DNA from: an uncultured Prevotella sp.
GTDB lineage: Bacteria; Bacteroidota; Bacteroidia; Bacteroidales; Bacteroidaceae
Length of the DNA stretch: 64,000 nt
Assembly (NCBI GenBank): GCA_947165435.1
Contig: CAMVAI010000003.1
Span: forward strand, 24,548-88,547
Reading direction: 5' to 3'
The translations under genes were made by a program, and so were the position numbers. The notes under the pieces were generated by a model. That model worked only from the letters and a program-made list of their open reading frames with translations. It did not search any database and was not told the origin of the DNA. Shown one piece after another: positions 34,701 to 45,180 of this stretch (within the stretch, counting starts at the first letter, position 1; every line of letters begins with the position of its first letter).

Positions 34701-36347
34701 GAAGGCGGACAGTTGCCCGGCTTTAAGGTGAACGAGGTCATCGCCAAGACACGTAATGCCATTCCCGGCATCTCACTGATTTCTCCACCGCCACACCATG
34801 ACATCTACTCTATTGAAGATCTTGCCCAACTCATTTTTGACCTGAAGAACGTCAATCCGACAGCTGCCGTCAGCGTGAAGCTCGTAGCCGAGAGCGGTGT
34901 GGGAACGATTGCTGCTGGCGTGGCCAAAGCAAAAGCCGACCTTATCGTGATTAGTGGAGCCGAGGGTGGTACAGGTGCCAGTCCTGTCAGCAGCATGCGC
35001 TTTGCTGGCATCTCTCCTGAGATAGGCCTTGCCGAGACACAGCAGACGCTGGTTTTGAACGGTCTGCGCAATCAGGTACGCTTGCAGACCGACGGTCAGC
35101 TGAAGACAGCCAAAGATGTCATCATCATGGCCATGCTGGGAGCTGACGAATTCTCATTTGGCACGTTGCCGCTGATAGTTCTGGGGTGTGTGATGATGCG
35201 CAAGTGCAACACTAATACCTGCCCGATGGGGGTGGCTACTCAGAACCCCGAGTTGCGCAAGCACTTTGAGGGCAGGGCAGAATATGTCGTGAATTTCTTT
35301 ACGTTCCTCGCCCAGCAGGTACGTGAATATCTTAGTGAGATAGGTGTGCATAGCCTGAAGGAGATCATCGGGCATACCGAGCTGCTTGAGTTACATACAA
35401 GTCATCTGACAGACAAGCAGAAGACGATCGACTTCTCTCGCCTGCTATACAGGCCAGATACCGATAAAGCCCTCTATTGGGATCGTGGTGCCTATACGAA
35501 GGTGACGGGCGTGAAGGATGAAGAGATTGTCAAGGCAGCTGCGAAAGCCATTCAGGATCAAGAGGAAGTAACGCTTGACTATGCGATCCGCAACACCGAC
35601 CGGGCCGTCACGACCATGCTTAGTGGCATTATCGCCAAACGATATGGTGAAGCTGGCTTGCCTGACAGCACGGTCAATATCAAGTTCAAGGGCTCTGCCG
35701 GACAGTCGTTTGGTGCGTTTGCCGTGCGTGGACTAAACATCAGGCTGGAAGGTGAGTGTAATGACTATTTCGGAAAAGGACTGTCAGGCGGACGTATTTC
35801 GATATTGCCACCCAGCCGGATCAACATAGACTTCCTGCCGGAGAATAATGTCATCGCAGGCAATACCGGACTCTATGGTGCTACTTCCGGTGGGCTGTAT
35901 GTCAATGGCAAGGTAGGTGAGCGTTTCGCTGTCCGCAACTCTGGTGCTATAGCTGTCATTGAGGGAGCAGGCGATCATTGCTGTGAGTATATGACGGGCG
36001 GACGCGTGGTCGTACTGGGTAAAACTGGCAGGAATTTTGCTGCAGGCATGTCAGGTGGTGTTGCCTACGTCTATGATCCAGACCACACCTTCGATTATTT
36101 CTGTAATATGGACATGGTCGAAATCAATCTTGTTGAAGACAGTGTGTCGCGCAAGGAACTTCTGGAACTTGTCCGTCAGCACTATCTGCATACTGGGTCA
36201 GCACTGGCCGGACGGATGCTTGATGGCTGGCAGCGATATTGCGAAGACTTCGTTCAAGTGGTACCCATCGAGTATAAGCGTGTGCTACAAGAAGAGCAGA
36301 TGATGAGGCTTAGAGAAAAGATCAGCGAGATACAACGGGAATACTGA
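31779..36347 (+). CDS. gltB: Glutamate synthase large subunit with two repeat insertions
   Basis: YEHDACGVGMVV (Cys nucleophile), GAEGGTGASPVSSM, CNTNTCPMGVATQ. ORF track start is 31668, but MTKSKLDGLYQPQYEHDACG begins at 31779. Confidence 0.97.
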   Translation: MTKSKLDGLYQPQYEHDACGVGMVVNIHGGKSHELVDQALKVLENMEHRGAETRDGTGDGAGIMLQIPHEFILLQGIPVPEKGKYGTGLVFLPKDETAQQQILSVMIEEIEREGLQLMHLRTVPTCPEVLGEAARRVEPAIKQVFVTSSLTPDPSPKGEGSDYLQGSVSELDRKLYIIRKRIERRLAELAKVSTPLSNRRGVGGEAYICSLSTKNIIYKGMLASGQLRRYFPDLSSPYLTSGLALVHSRFSTNTFPTWSLAQPFRLLAHNGEINTIRGNRGWMKARESVLSSEALGDIREISPIVEEGMSDSASLDNVFEFLTMSGMSLPQAMAILVPESFNDKNPISEDLKAFYEYHSILMEPWDGPAALLFSDGRYAGGMLDRNGLRPSRYTITRQGMMVVASEVGVMDFEPGDVVSKGRLQPGKILLIDTQEGRIYYDGEIKEQLAKAHPYREWLSENRVQLEKLKSGRHVENSVDHLQQRLIQFGYGQEDIDRTIIPMAAAGQEPVAAMGNDTPLAVISDRPQLLFNYFRQQFAQVTNPAIDPIREELVMSLTEYIGAVGTNILTPDASNCKMVRLPQPVLTNTQLDILCNIRYKGFKTKKLFMSFEISKGEEGLRQSLDNLCKAAEASVDEGVNYIILTDRNLDDQQAAIPSLLAVSAVHHYLISVGKRVQTALIVESGEIRETMHAALLLGYGASALCPYMAFAILDDLVKRGKIQEDYETAENHYIHAVDKGLKKIMSKMGISTIRSYRGAKIFESIGLGEPLLRRYFGTATSTVGGIGLKEIARDAIRFSSLSAQNAPLKNHGQFSWRKDGIKHAWTPETIYRLQIATRTGDYQKFKEWSVMADEKDSPIFIRDFFGWKKADRPTPIDEIEPVESIVKHFVTGAMSFGALSIEAHEALALAMNKLGTRSNTGEGGEDNARYHTEVDGVSLSSKTKQIASGRFGVTAEYLVNAEEIQIKVAQGAKPGEGGQLPGFKVNEVIAKTRNAIPGISLISPPPHHDIYSIEDLAQLIFDLKNVNPTAAVSVKLVAESGVGTIAAGVAKAKADLIVISGAEGGTGASPVSSMRFAGISPEIGLAETQQTLVLNGLRNQVRLQTDGQLKTAKDVIIMAMLGADEFSFGTLPLIVLGCVMMRKCNTNTCPMGVATQNPELRKHFEGRAEYVVNFFTFLAQQVREYLSEIGVHSLKEIIGHTELLELHTSHLTDKQKTIDFSRLLYRPDTDKALYWDRGAYTKVTGVKDEEIVKAAAKAIQDQEEVTLDYAIRNTDRAVTTMLSGIIAKRYGEAGLPDSTVNIKFKGSAGQSFGAFAVRGLNIRLEGECNDYFGKGLSGGRISILPPSRINIDFLPENNVIAGNTGLYGATSGGLYVNGKVGERFAVRNSGAIAVIEGAGDHCCEYMTGGRVVVLGKTGRNFAAGMSGGVAYVYDPDHTFDYFCNMDMVEINLVEDSVSRKELLELVRQHYLHTGSALAGRMLDGWQRYCEDFVQVVPIEYKRVLQEEQMMRLREKISEIQREY
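32224..32261 (+). repeat. L-arm-like palindromic half unit in gltB
   Basis: agcctcacccccgacccctctccgaagggagaggggag. Confidence 0.88.
32359..32395 (-). repeat. L-arm-like palindromic half unit in gltB, inverted relative to 32224-32261
   Basis: ctcccctctccaatcggagaggggttgggggtgaggc. Confidence 0.88.
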
Positions 36348-36356
36348 TAATTAGTT

Positions 36357-37703
36357 ATGGAAAACTTGAAAGCATTTTTAGAGATACACCGTCAAGAGGC
36401 AGGCTATCGTCCTGTCCACGATAGAATCCATGATTTTGGCGAGGTAGAGCAGACGCTCAACACGCGTGAGCGCAAGTTGCAGGCGAGCCGCTGTATGGAC
36501 TGTGGCGTTCCTTTCTGCCATTGGGCTTGTCCGTTGGGCAATAAGGCTCCCGAATGGAACGGTGCCCTCTGTCGGGGAGAATGGGAACTGGCCTATCAGC
36601 TGCTGTCGGCCACCAATCCGTTTCCTGAATTTACAGGGCGCATCTGTCCGGCACTATGCGAAAAAGCCTGTGTGCTCAATCGTTTCAACCATGAGCCCAC
36701 CACGAACCGTGAAGACGAGTGTGCCATTATTGAGGCCGCATTCCGTGAAGGGTTTATCCTGCCGCAGGTTCCGCTCAGAAATGGCATGCGGGTAGCCGTT
36801 GTAGGTGCTGGTCCTGCCGGATTGGCTGCAGCCCACTCACTGAATCGGATGGGATATACCGTCACTGTCTTTGAGAAGAACGAAGCTGCCGGTGGTCTCT
36901 TGCGCTATGGCATTCCCAACTTTAAGCTCAACAAAGCCATCATTGACCGTCGTATAAAGCAGATGGAACAGGAGGGTATAGGCTTTCGCTATAATACCCA
37001 TATTCAGCATTTGCAAGAAATCGGAGACGCTGATGCTGTCGTTCTCGCAACGGGTACGCCCCAAGCCCGTGACCTGAACATCCCCGGTCGCCACCTGAAA
37101 GGCGTCTATTTGGCTCTTGAACTGTTGAGTCAGCAGAACCGTGTGCTTGCAGGCGTGGACATTTCAAGCGACGAGCGCATCACAGCTAAGGGTAAGGACG
37201 TTCTTGTGATTGGTGGTGGTGATACGGGGTCTGACTGTATAGGTACAGCCCATCGTCAAGGTTGTAAGAGTGTTACGCAGATAGAGATCATGCCGCGTCC
37301 TGTCGATGGACCGGACGATCCGCATAATCCCTGGCCCAACTGGCCACGTACGCTGAAGACCACTTCTTCTCATGAAGAGGGTTGCATCCGTAGATGGAAT
37401 GTCAATACGCTGGAATTTCTTGGCCAGGACGGTCGTCTCATCGGGGTCAAGGTGCAGGAGATCGACTGGCGGCCTAATCCTGATGGTGGCCGTCCTATAA
37501 TGACTGCGAAGGGTGAACCCGAAATCATCAAGGCTGAGCTCTGTCTGCTCGCAATGGGGTTTCTGAAGCCGGATCATCCTGACTATCCAGAGAATGTTTT
37601 CGTTTGTGGTGACGCCCAAAACGGTGCCTCACTCGTTGTGCGAGCAATGGCCAGCGGATTAGAGACGGCACGACGGGTTCATGACACCCTCTCTCATGAG
37701 TAA
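36357..37703 (+). CDS. gltD: Glutamate synthase small subunit
   Basis: [53 protein letters not shown]. Confidence 0.96.
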   Translation: MENLKAFLEIHRQEAGYRPVHDRIHDFGEVEQTLNTRERKLQASRCMDCGVPFCHWACPLGNKAPEWNGALCRGEWELAYQLLSATNPFPEFTGRICPALCEKACVLNRFNHEPTTNREDECAIIEAAFREGFILPQVPLRNGMRVAVVGAGPAGLAAAHSLNRMGYTVTVFEKNEAAGGLLRYGIPNFKLNKAIIDRRIKQMEQEGIGFRYNTHIQHLQEIGDADAVVLATGTPQARDLNIPGRHLKGVYLALELLSQQNRVLAGVDISSDERITAKGKDVLVIGGGDTGSDCIGTAHRQGCKSVTQIEIMPRPVDGPDDPHNPWPNWPRTLKTTSSHEEGCIRRWNVNTLEFLGQDGRLIGVKVQEIDWRPNPDGGRPIMTAKGEPEIIKAELCLLAMGFLKPDHPDYPENVFVCGDAQNGASLVVRAMASGLETARRVHDTLSHE

Positions 37704-37707
37704 TTTT

Positions 37708-38544
37708 ATGACAAAGATAAAATTCACCAAAATGCACGGTTGCGGCAATGACTACATCTACGTCAATGCCATGTCTTACCCAGTTGCCGATGCTCATGCC
37801 TGCGCCCTTATGTGGAGTGACCGCCATACAGGCATCGGCTCAGACGGTCTGGTGCTCATCGAACGCAGTACGCTGCCGGAAGCAGATTTCTCCATGCGCA
37901 TCTTCAATGCCGACGGGTCGGAAGCAATGATGTGTGGCAATGCTTCGCGCTGTATTGGCAAGTATCTCTATGAACGTGGACTTACCGAAAAGACAGTGAT
38001 CCGTCTGCTCACGCTTGCTGGCATCAAGACGCTCTATCTCCATCTTGTCAATCATCGCGTAGAATCAGTAACCGTAGATATGGGTGAGCCTGTGCTGGCA
38101 GATGAAAGGTTCTTCTACGGTAGCCTAATGAAAGGCGGTGATGGCCTTTTCGTCTCAATGGGCAATCCTCACTACGTTGTTTTTACCGATGATGTTGATC
38201 AGGTGAGCAGGACAGGGAAAATCCTTGAGCATCATGCTGCCTTTCCGCAGCGTTGCAACATCGAATTTGCACAAGTGCTGACCGATGGACGTATCCGCAC
38301 GAGAGTCTGGGAGCGTGGCAGCGGTGTCACGATGGCTTGCGGAACGGGAGCTTGTGCCACTGCTGTGGCAGCCAGTCTTGCGAAGCGGGCTGGCCGGACG
38401 AGCCACATCGTCATGGATGGGGGTACTCTCGATGTAGAATGGTGTGAACAAGACCGCTCTGAAGGGATATGTCTCTATCGCAGAAATCATGTCTATATGA
38501 CAGGACCGGCACAGTTTGTCTTTGATGGCGAAATAGAACTATAA
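37708..38544 (+). CDS. dapF: Diaminopimelate epimerase
   Basis: [45 protein letters not shown]. Confidence 0.97.
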   Translation: MTKIKFTKMHGCGNDYIYVNAMSYPVADAHACALMWSDRHTGIGSDGLVLIERSTLPEADFSMRIFNADGSEAMMCGNASRCIGKYLYERGLTEKTVIRLLTLAGIKTLYLHLVNHRVESVTVDMGEPVLADERFFYGSLMKGGDGLFVSMGNPHYVVFTDDVDQVSRTGKILEHHAAFPQRCNIEFAQVLTDGRIRTRVWERGSGVTMACGTGACATAVAASLAKRAGRTSHIVMDGGTLDVEWCEQDRSEGICLYRRNHVYMTGPAQFVFDGEIEL

Positions 38545-38571
38545 ATATTTAACAGTCAGATATATATAAAA

Positions 38572-39807
38572 ATGGCGTTAGTAAACATTCATTTCTTGAA
38601 TCTACAGAACAACTACTTGTTCGCTGACATAGCCAAGAAGGTCAATGCCTTCAAAGTGATGCATCCTAAGGCAGACGTCATCAGTCTTGGAATCGGTGAC
38701 GTCACTCAGCCGCTCTGTCCTGCCGTTGTAGAAGCCATGCACAAGGCGGTCGATGAGATGGCTACTGCCGATGGCTTCCGAGGGTACGGACCAGAACAAG
38801 GTTATGATTTCCTGCGTGAGGCTATCTTGAATAACGACTTTGCTCCGCGAGGTGTCCGTCTGAGTCTTAACGAGGTGTTTGTCAACGATGGTGCCAAAAG
38901 CGATACTGGTAATTTTCAGGAACTGCTTCATTGGGACAATTTCATTGGTGTCACCGACCCGATCTACCCGGTTTATATAGACTCGAACGTGATGATAGGT
39001 CGTTGCGGCACTTATCGTGACGGGCGCTGGACCAACGTGCGCTACATGCCCACTACGGCCGAAAATGGCTTTGTGCCAGAACCGCCTAAGGGACGTCCCG
39101 TGGATGTCATCTACCTCTGTTTTCCGAACAACCCTACAGGGACTGTCATCACTCGTCAGGAAATGCGCAAATGGGTGAACTACGCCCTGAAAAACGATGC
39201 GCTCATTCTTTTCGATGCTGCCTATCAGGCCTATATACAGGATCCGGACATTCCCCATAGCATCTACGAGATACGCGGAGCCCGCAAGTGTGCAGTAGAG
39301 TTTAGGTCGTTTTCCAAGACCGCAGGCTTTACGGGTGTGCGTTGTGGCTATACGATTGTGCCAAAGGATGTCAGCGTGGCTACTTTCGAGGGTGAGCGAA
39401 TATCCCTCAATCAACTATGGTTGCGCCGCCAGTGTACCAAGTTCAACGGCACAAGTTATATTTCCCAGCGGGCTGCCGAAGCCATCTATTCGCCCGAGGG
39501 TAAGAAGCAAGTGCAGCAGACCATCGACTACTATATGCAGAATGCTGCCCGGATGCTCCGTGTCTTGCGCAGTCTCGGCTTTGAAGTCTATGGAGGTGAG
39601 AATGCTCCCTATATTTGGATGCGAACGCCAGAAGGTACAACCTCCTGGAAATTTTTCGAACAACTTCTCTATGGCGCTAATGTCGTGTGTACTCCCGGCG
39701 TGGGCTTTGGTCCCAGCGGTGAAGGCTATGTGCGCTTTACCGCATTTGGCAGTCATGAGCGGACAGAAGAAGCACTACAACGAATATCTCATTGGAAAAA
39801 ACAATAG
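38572..39807 (+). CDS. dapL: LL-diaminopimelate aminotransferase
   Basis: [51 protein letters not shown]. Confidence 0.96.
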   Translation: MALVNIHFLNLQNNYLFADIAKKVNAFKVMHPKADVISLGIGDVTQPLCPAVVEAMHKAVDEMATADGFRGYGPEQGYDFLREAILNNDFAPRGVRLSLNEVFVNDGAKSDTGNFQELLHWDNFIGVTDPIYPVYIDSNVMIGRCGTYRDGRWTNVRYMPTTAENGFVPEPPKGRPVDVIYLCFPNNPTGTVITRQEMRKWVNYALKNDALILFDAAYQAYIQDPDIPHSIYEIRGARKCAVEFRSFSKTAGFTGVRCGYTIVPKDVSVATFEGERISLNQLWLRRQCTKFNGTSYISQRAAEAIYSPEGKKQVQQTIDYYMQNAARMLRVLRSLGFEVYGGENAPYIWMRTPEGTTSWKFFEQLLYGANVVCTPGVGFGPSGEGYVRFTAFGSHERTEEALQRISHWKKQ

Positions 39808-39832
39808 TCATTAACACAAAAACAAAACAATT

Positions 39833-42049
39833 ATGGAAACATTAAGATTTCAGGTTGTCGGAGAGGCATTCAAGAAGAAGCCTCTTGAAGTAAAAACGCC
39901 TAAAGAGCGCCCCGCTCAGTATTATGGAAGCAAGGTGTTCAACCGTGAAAAGATGTATAAGTACCTGTCTAAGGACGTGTACGAAAAAATGATTGACGTT
40001 ATGGAAAACGGTGCACGGCTGGACCGAAAGGTGGCTGACGAAGTGGCTGCCGGTATGAAGCAGTGGGCTACAGAAAACGGCGTGACGCACTACACCCACT
40101 GGTTTCAGCCGTTGACCGAGGGCACCGCCGAGAAACACGACTCTTTTATCGAGCATGACGGTAAGGGAGGTGTGGTCGAGGAGTTCAGCGGCAAATTGCT
40201 TGTTCAGCAAGAGCCCGATGCCTCATCGTTTCCCAGTGGAGGCATCCGCTCCACCTTTGAAGCCAGAGGCTATTCGGCCTGGGATCCTACGTCACCGGTA
40301 TTTATCATTGACGATACATTGTGTATTCCCACCGTATTTATATCTTATACCGGTGAGGCTCTAGACTATAAAGCACCGCTGCTCCGTGCCCTCCACGCTG
40401 TCAATGTAGCTGCTACTGAGGTGTGCCGTTACTTCGACCCCAGTGTGAGGAAAGTAACCTCAAACCTCGGATGGGAACAGGAATACTTCTTGGTCGATGA
40501 GGGACTGTATTCTGCGCGTCCGGACTTGTTGCTGACGGGGCGAACGTTGATGGGACACGATTCTGCGAAGAATCAGCAGATGGACGATCATTACTTTGGC
40601 GCTATACCCGAACGTGTGGCGGCTTTTATGCGTGAGTTGGAGATTGTCTCGCTCGAACTGGGCATCCCTTGTAAGACCCGTCACAATGAGGTGGCTCCTA
40701 ACCAGTTTGAGTTGGCACCTATTTTCGAGGAAACCAATCTTGCCGTTGATCATAATATGTTGCTTATGTCGCTGATGAAGCGCGTAGCTCGCAAGCATGG
40801 CTTCAGGGTGTTGCTCCATGAAAAACCATTCGCTGGCATCAACGGTTCTGGAAAACATAACAACTGGAGCCTATCGACAGACAATGGTGTACTGCTTCAT
40901 GCTCCAGGGAAGACACCGGAAGAAAACCTTCGTTTTGCCACCTTTATTGTTGAGACACTGATGGGCGTCTGGCGCCACAACGGACTGCTGAAGGCCAGCA
41001 TTATGAGCGCCACCAATGCTCATCGGTTAGGAGCTAACGAGGCACCCCCTGCAATCATCAGTTCTTTCCTTGGCAAGCAGGTTTCTGAGCTTTTAGACCA
41101 TATTGAGAGAGCCGATGTCAGTGATATCCTTGCGATGGCAGGTAAGCAAGGCCTGATGATGGATATCCCGGAGATTCCAGAACTCTTCATCGACAATACT
41201 GATCGCAACCGTACGTCGCCCTTTGCGTTCACGGGCAACCGCTTTGAGTTTCGTGCCGTCGGATCTGAAGCGAACTGTGCCTCGGCCATGATTGCGCTCA
41301 ACAGTGCTGTTGCCGAAGCCCTTGTGGACTTCAAGAAACGTGTGGATGCACGTATTCCAGAACTGGAGAAAAAGCTTGCAGGCACTGCTCATACTGCAAC
41401 CTTCCATGCCATCATTGACGTGCTCCGTGAGGATATCAAGACTTGTAAACCTATCCGTTTCGACGGCAACGGCTATAGTGACGAGTGGGTAGAGGAAGCA
41501 GCCAATCGCGGATTGGACGTTGAAAAGTCTTGTCCGAAAATCTTTGAACGCTATCTGGATGATTCGAGTGTTCAGATGTTTGAGAGTCTTGGCGTAATGA
41601 CAAGGAAAGAATTGGAGGCCCGTAACGAAGTGAAGTGGGAAACTTATACGAAGAAGATACAGATAGAAGCTCGTGTGCTCGGCGACCTCTCGATGAACCA
41701 TATCATCCCTGTTGCCACTTGCTATCAGACGCAGCTGTTGCAGAACATTGGCCACATGGCAGTAGTCTTTCCTATAGACACTGCTGATAAGCTCTCAGCT
41801 CGCAACAAGAAGATAATTCAGGAAATTGCCGAGCGTACCAGTGCAATCGAAAAAGGCGTTGAAGAGTTGGTTGAGGCTCGTAAGAAAGCAAATAAGATCG
41901 ATAATGAGCATATAAAGGCTATTGCCTATCACGACAGCGTGGAGCCTAAACTTGATATGATCCGCTATGAGATAGACAAGTTGGAATTGATTGTCGATGA
42001 CAGTCTGTGGCCACTGCCTAAATATCGTGAGTTGTTGTTCATCAGATAG
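39833..42049 (+). CDS. glnN: Type III glutamine synthetase
   Basis: THWFQPLTEGTAEKHDSF, RHNEVAPNQFELAPIFEETNLAVDHN, HEKPFAGINGSGKHNNWSL. Confidence 0.96.
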   Translation: METLRFQVVGEAFKKKPLEVKTPKERPAQYYGSKVFNREKMYKYLSKDVYEKMIDVMENGARLDRKVADEVAAGMKQWATENGVTHYTHWFQPLTEGTAEKHDSFIEHDGKGGVVEEFSGKLLVQQEPDASSFPSGGIRSTFEARGYSAWDPTSPVFIIDDTLCIPTVFISYTGEALDYKAPLLRALHAVNVAATEVCRYFDPSVRKVTSNLGWEQEYFLVDEGLYSARPDLLLTGRTLMGHDSAKNQQMDDHYFGAIPERVAAFMRELEIVSLELGIPCKTRHNEVAPNQFELAPIFEETNLAVDHNMLLMSLMKRVARKHGFRVLLHEKPFAGINGSGKHNNWSLSTDNGVLLHAPGKTPEENLRFATFIVETLMGVWRHNGLLKASIMSATNAHRLGANEAPPAIISSFLGKQVSELLDHIERADVSDILAMAGKQGLMMDIPEIPELFIDNTDRNRTSPFAFTGNRFEFRAVGSEANCASAMIALNSAVAEALVDFKKRVDARIPELEKKLAGTAHTATFHAIIDVLREDIKTCKPIRFDGNGYSDEWVEEAANRGLDVEKSCPKIFERYLDDSSVQMFESLGVMTRKELEARNEVKWETYTKKIQIEARVLGDLSMNHIIPVATCYQTQLLQNIGHMAVVFPIDTADKLSARNKKIIQEIAERTSAIEKGVEELVEARKKANKIDNEHIKAIAYHDSVEPKLDMIRYEIDKLELIVDDSLWPLPKYRELLFIR

Positions 42050-42141
42050 ACATTACCTGATAATCGCAAAAAGTGGGGACTTGAAATATCGTGTTTTGAG
42101 TCTCCATTCTTTTATTCAGTCATAAATGAATGAATGCCTAA

Positions 42142-42807
42142 TCAGAACACCTTGCCTGTGACGATGTTGATGAAAGTCTTGACGAGCAGCTTGGCATCGA
42201 ACCATAGCGAGCGGTGCTCCAGGTAGTAGAGGTCGAGCTCCAAGCGGCGCAGCATCTTCTCCATCGTGTCGGTATAGCCGTTGTAGAGTGTGGCATACGA
42301 CGTGACGCCGGGGCGCACCTGATAGAGATACACGTAGCGAGGGTCGTGCTGTATAATCTGGTCGATGTAGTATTTCCGCTCCGGTCGCGGGCCGATGAAT
42401 GCCATCTCGCCCTTGAAGACGTTCCACAGCTGTGGCAGTTCGTCAAGATGGTGCTCGCGCAGGAATTTTCCCACCTCCGTCATGCGTGTCTCCCGGTCGT
42501 GCTGGTAGAGGGCCGGTCCGTTTTTCTCGGCATCCATCTTCATGCTGCGGAACTTATAGATATAGAACGGTCGCCCGAAGCGGCCTATGCGCTCTTGCTT
42601 GAAGATGGCGGGGCCACCGTCTTCGCGCTTCACGGCAATATAGCAGACGAGGAAGAGCGGCGAGAAGACAATTAGGCAGATGAACGACGTGAACAGGTCG
42701 ATGAGCCGCTTGGTGTTGCGCTCAAACTCGTTCATCCCGTCTTTGATGAAACGAGGGTTATTCCTATCGCTGTTTAACTTGTATCTTACACTGGATTGTT
42801 CTTTCAT
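42142..42807 (-). CDS. Bacterial sugar transferase (undecaprenyl-phosphate phosphosugar transferase family)
   Basis: RLIDLFTSFICLIVFSPLFLVCYIAVKREDGGPAIFKQERIGR, KFRSMKMDAE, DELPQLWNVFKGEMAFIGPRPE. Confidence 0.92.
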   Translation of the reverse strand: MKEQSSVRYKLNSDRNNPRFIKDGMNEFERNTKRLIDLFTSFICLIVFSPLFLVCYIAVKREDGGPAIFKQERIGRFGRPFYIYKFRSMKMDAEKNGPALYQHDRETRMTEVGKFLREHHLDELPQLWNVFKGEMAFIGPRPERKYYIDQIIQHDPRYVYLYQVRPGVTSYATLYNGYTDTMEKMLRRLELDLYYLEHRSLWFDAKLLVKTFINIVTGKVF

Positions 42808-42908
42808 GATCATGCTATTTAATGATAAAACGCATGTCTCTGCGTTTTTATTGTATATTCCCACTATTTTTGTTGTTGAAATGCTTCCGTATGTCAGCGT
42901 TATTTCGT

Positions 42909-42917
42909 AATTTTGCA
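42909..42917 (+). promoter_or_regulatory. -7 motif TAATTTTGC immediately before recF
   Basis: Matches TAnnTTTG; only 6 nt separate it from the likely ATG at 42924. Confidence 0.45.
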
Positions 42918-42923
42918 GGCGCA

Positions 42924-44048
42924 ATGATACTCAGGTCACTTTCCATACTGAACTACAAGAACATTAGCGAGGCTTCATTGAGCTTCTCGCCGAAGATGAA
43001 CTGCTTTATCGGTCATAACGGTGCGGGGAAAACCAACGTGCTCGATGCGGTGTACTACTTGTCGTTCTGCCGCTCGGCCACGAATCCCGTCGATGCTCAG
43101 GTGATACGCCACGACGAGCAGTACTGCATGATAGAGGGAAAATACGAGAACGAGCAGGGCGACGAGGAGCTGGTGTCGTGCGGCATGAAACGGGGCGTGA
43201 GGAAGCACTTCAAGCGTAACAAGAAGGAGTATAAGCGGCTGTCGGAGCATATCGGACTGATACCGCTGGTGGTGGTGGCCCCTGCCGACACGCTGCTGAT
43301 AGAGGGCGGCGGCGAAGAGCGGCGGCGGCTGATGGATGTGGTCATTTCGCAGTATGACCATTCGTATATTGACGCACTCGCCCGATATAACAATGCGCAC
43401 CAGCAGCGCAATACCCTGCTGAAGGCGGCCAGCGGTGACGAGAGGTCTGACGGCGGAGGCTACGACCCACTGCTCATGCAGCTGTGGGAGGAGCAGATGG
43501 CCGAGGCCGGCGAGACGCTGTACCGGAAGCGGGCGGCATTCGTGGACGAGCTGACGCCGGTGTTCCAACGATATTATGAGCAGATTTCCGGTGGCCACGA
43601 GCAGGTGGGGCTGCAGTATGTGTCGCATTGCCAGCGCGGCCCACTGTTGGAGGTCATCCAGCGCGACCGGCATAAGGACGTGGCGGTGGGCTACTCGCTG
43701 CACGGCGTACACCGCGACGACCTGGTATTTACCTTAGGCGGCCACCCCATGCGCCGTGAGGGTTCGCAAGGTCAGAACAAGACGTATGTCGTGGCGCTGA
43801 AGCTGGCTCAGTTCGAGTTTCTCAAGCGCACGGCATCGCAGACCACGCCGCTGCTGCTGCTGGACGACATCTTCGACAAGCTGGATGCCGACCGCGTGGA
43901 ACAGATCGTCCGCCTGGTGTCGGGCGACAGCTTCGGCCAGATATTCATCACCGACACCAACCGTGACCACCTGGACAGGATTCTCGCGGCGGCAGCCTTC
44001 GACCACAAGATTTTCCACGTCGCCGACGGGGTGATTACCGCTCAGTGA
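42924..44048 (+). CDS. recF: DNA replication and repair protein RecF
   Basis: MILRSLSILNYKNISEASLSFSPKMNCFIGHNGAGKTNVLDAVYYLSFCRS; LLLLDDIFDKLD. Confidence 0.95.
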   Translation: MILRSLSILNYKNISEASLSFSPKMNCFIGHNGAGKTNVLDAVYYLSFCRSATNPVDAQVIRHDEQYCMIEGKYENEQGDEELVSCGMKRGVRKHFKRNKKEYKRLSEHIGLIPLVVVAPADTLLIEGGGEERRRLMDVVISQYDHSYIDALARYNNAHQQRNTLLKAASGDERSDGGGYDPLLMQLWEEQMAEAGETLYRKRAAFVDELTPVFQRYYEQISGGHEQVGLQYVSHCQRGPLLEVIQRDRHKDVAVGYSLHGVHRDDLVFTLGGHPMRREGSQGQNKTYVVALKLAQFEFLKRTASQTTPLLLLDDIFDKLDADRVEQIVRLVSGDSFGQIFITDTNRDHLDRILAAAAFDHKIFHVADGVITAQ

Positions 44049-44057
44049 ACTATCATC

Positions 44058-44108
44058 AATTAGTCAAGCGAGGGCATAGTCTTTCTCTATGTCCTCGCTT
44101 GGCTAATT
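44058..44108. terminator. Long hairpin terminator after recF
   Basis: AATTAGTCAAGCGAGGGCATAG-TCTTTCT-CTATGTCCTCGCTTGGCTAATT. Confidence 0.85.
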
Positions 44109-44167
44109 TGGAGTGTCTGTCATTCTTCTTGCTGTAAAAGCGATACAATTCTATACTCTTCTAGTTA

Positions 44168-44503
44168 TCAAACCACCCACTCCGTGCTGACACGCCACGT
44201 AGTCTTATCCTCCCTCACCACCATTATCCTGCCGTCTGTCACGCGCCGCAGGGCCGGCAGCCAGCCAGCGCGTGGTGAGCCCAAGGACCTTGAACCATTA
44301 ACCTTGAACCCTGAACCAACCATCATCCCCGTCTCCCATACCTCCGACTCGTAGTCTTCCGGTCGCTCATCATTTCGCCCAAAGGGATACACCGTCAGCA
44401 CATACGCATCGCTCGCATCCACCATGTTCCTCGGATGCTCGTCCTCGAAGGCCCCACGCACATCTTCGCAAGATGTGTCAGTCACCTGTCCCCCTGACAC
44501 CAC
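44168..44503 (-). CDS. Hypothetical protein containing a short iterated GGTTCAAGGTT repeat
   Basis: 111-aa ORF; the segment SGFKVNGSRSLG is encoded by a degenerate repeat (44284-44321). Confidence 0.4.
   Translation of the reverse strand: MVSGGQVTDTSCEDVRGAFEDEHPRNMVDASDAYVLTVYPFGRNDERPEDYESEVWETGMMVGSGFKVNGSRSLGSPRAGWLPALRRVTDGRIMVVREDKTTWRVSTEWVV
44284..44321. repeat. Iterated (GGTTCAAGGTTAAT)n repeat
   Basis: aggaccttgaaccattaaccttgaaccctgaaccaacc. Confidence 0.65.
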
Positions 44504-44915
44504 AAGAAAAGAAGTTCTGCCCTTTAATTTTAATGATTTTCATGGAAAATGGATGGAAAAAGGTTTCACAAGCCTTGTGAAAGTGAAATTTTTGGGTAAA
44601 AGTTGTTGTGGTTTAAATATTTTTTTGTACTTTTACAGCCGATTCTCGAAGTCATGATCATTCAGCAGCAGCGGACGTGTTCCGTTATCGCCCACAATGT
44701 GAATGACAGTCCACGCCGGGCAAAGAGAAGTTGATTCTTTCTGATGAGGCTAATCAAAGCGGGAAGGCAAGATGAGTTTATATACGATTCTATTGAGGTG
44801 GGAAAGAGAGTCACTACTTTATGTAGAAAGGCGTTTACTCAACGCTTCATCGCTACACTCCAAACTTCGAACACTTGGAATCCCTGTAGCAGATGTGGCA
44901 ATGGTAGATGTCCTC

Positions 44916-45100
44916 GGGATGTGTATATACGCATCCCCTTTCATGATAATGTATGTAGTAATACATTGCGTCTATTATCTGTAAGGGGTATGCTATATTC
45001 ATATCGGCGTGGGCTTCGAAGTTGCTTATCTTAACAGGGTGGCAAGTTCGAAGGCCAGGAGTGTGAGGTAAGTAACGGGTACGGATCTCACGCTTTTTTG
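44916..45100 (+). ncRNA. Candidate structured RNA or long leader with four consecutive hairpins and a U-tract
   Basis: GGGATGTG-TATATA-CGCATCCC; AATGTAT-GTAGTA-ATACATT; GGCTTCGAAGTTGC...GCAAGTTCGAAGGCC; GTGTGAG...CTCACGC-TTTTTT. Confidence 0.45.
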
Positions 45101-45180
45101 TATATCGTAGTCAGCTACACAGGTTTTAACATTCTTGCTGGAGATTCCAAGGACATTGGGGAAACCCACAAAAGAGTCTT

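Noticed and set aside
44744-45034. 96-aa ORF before the Ter-like cluster
   Set aside because: No signature, poor composition, and it overlaps the stacked hairpins; the region is better explained as structured RNA/leader.
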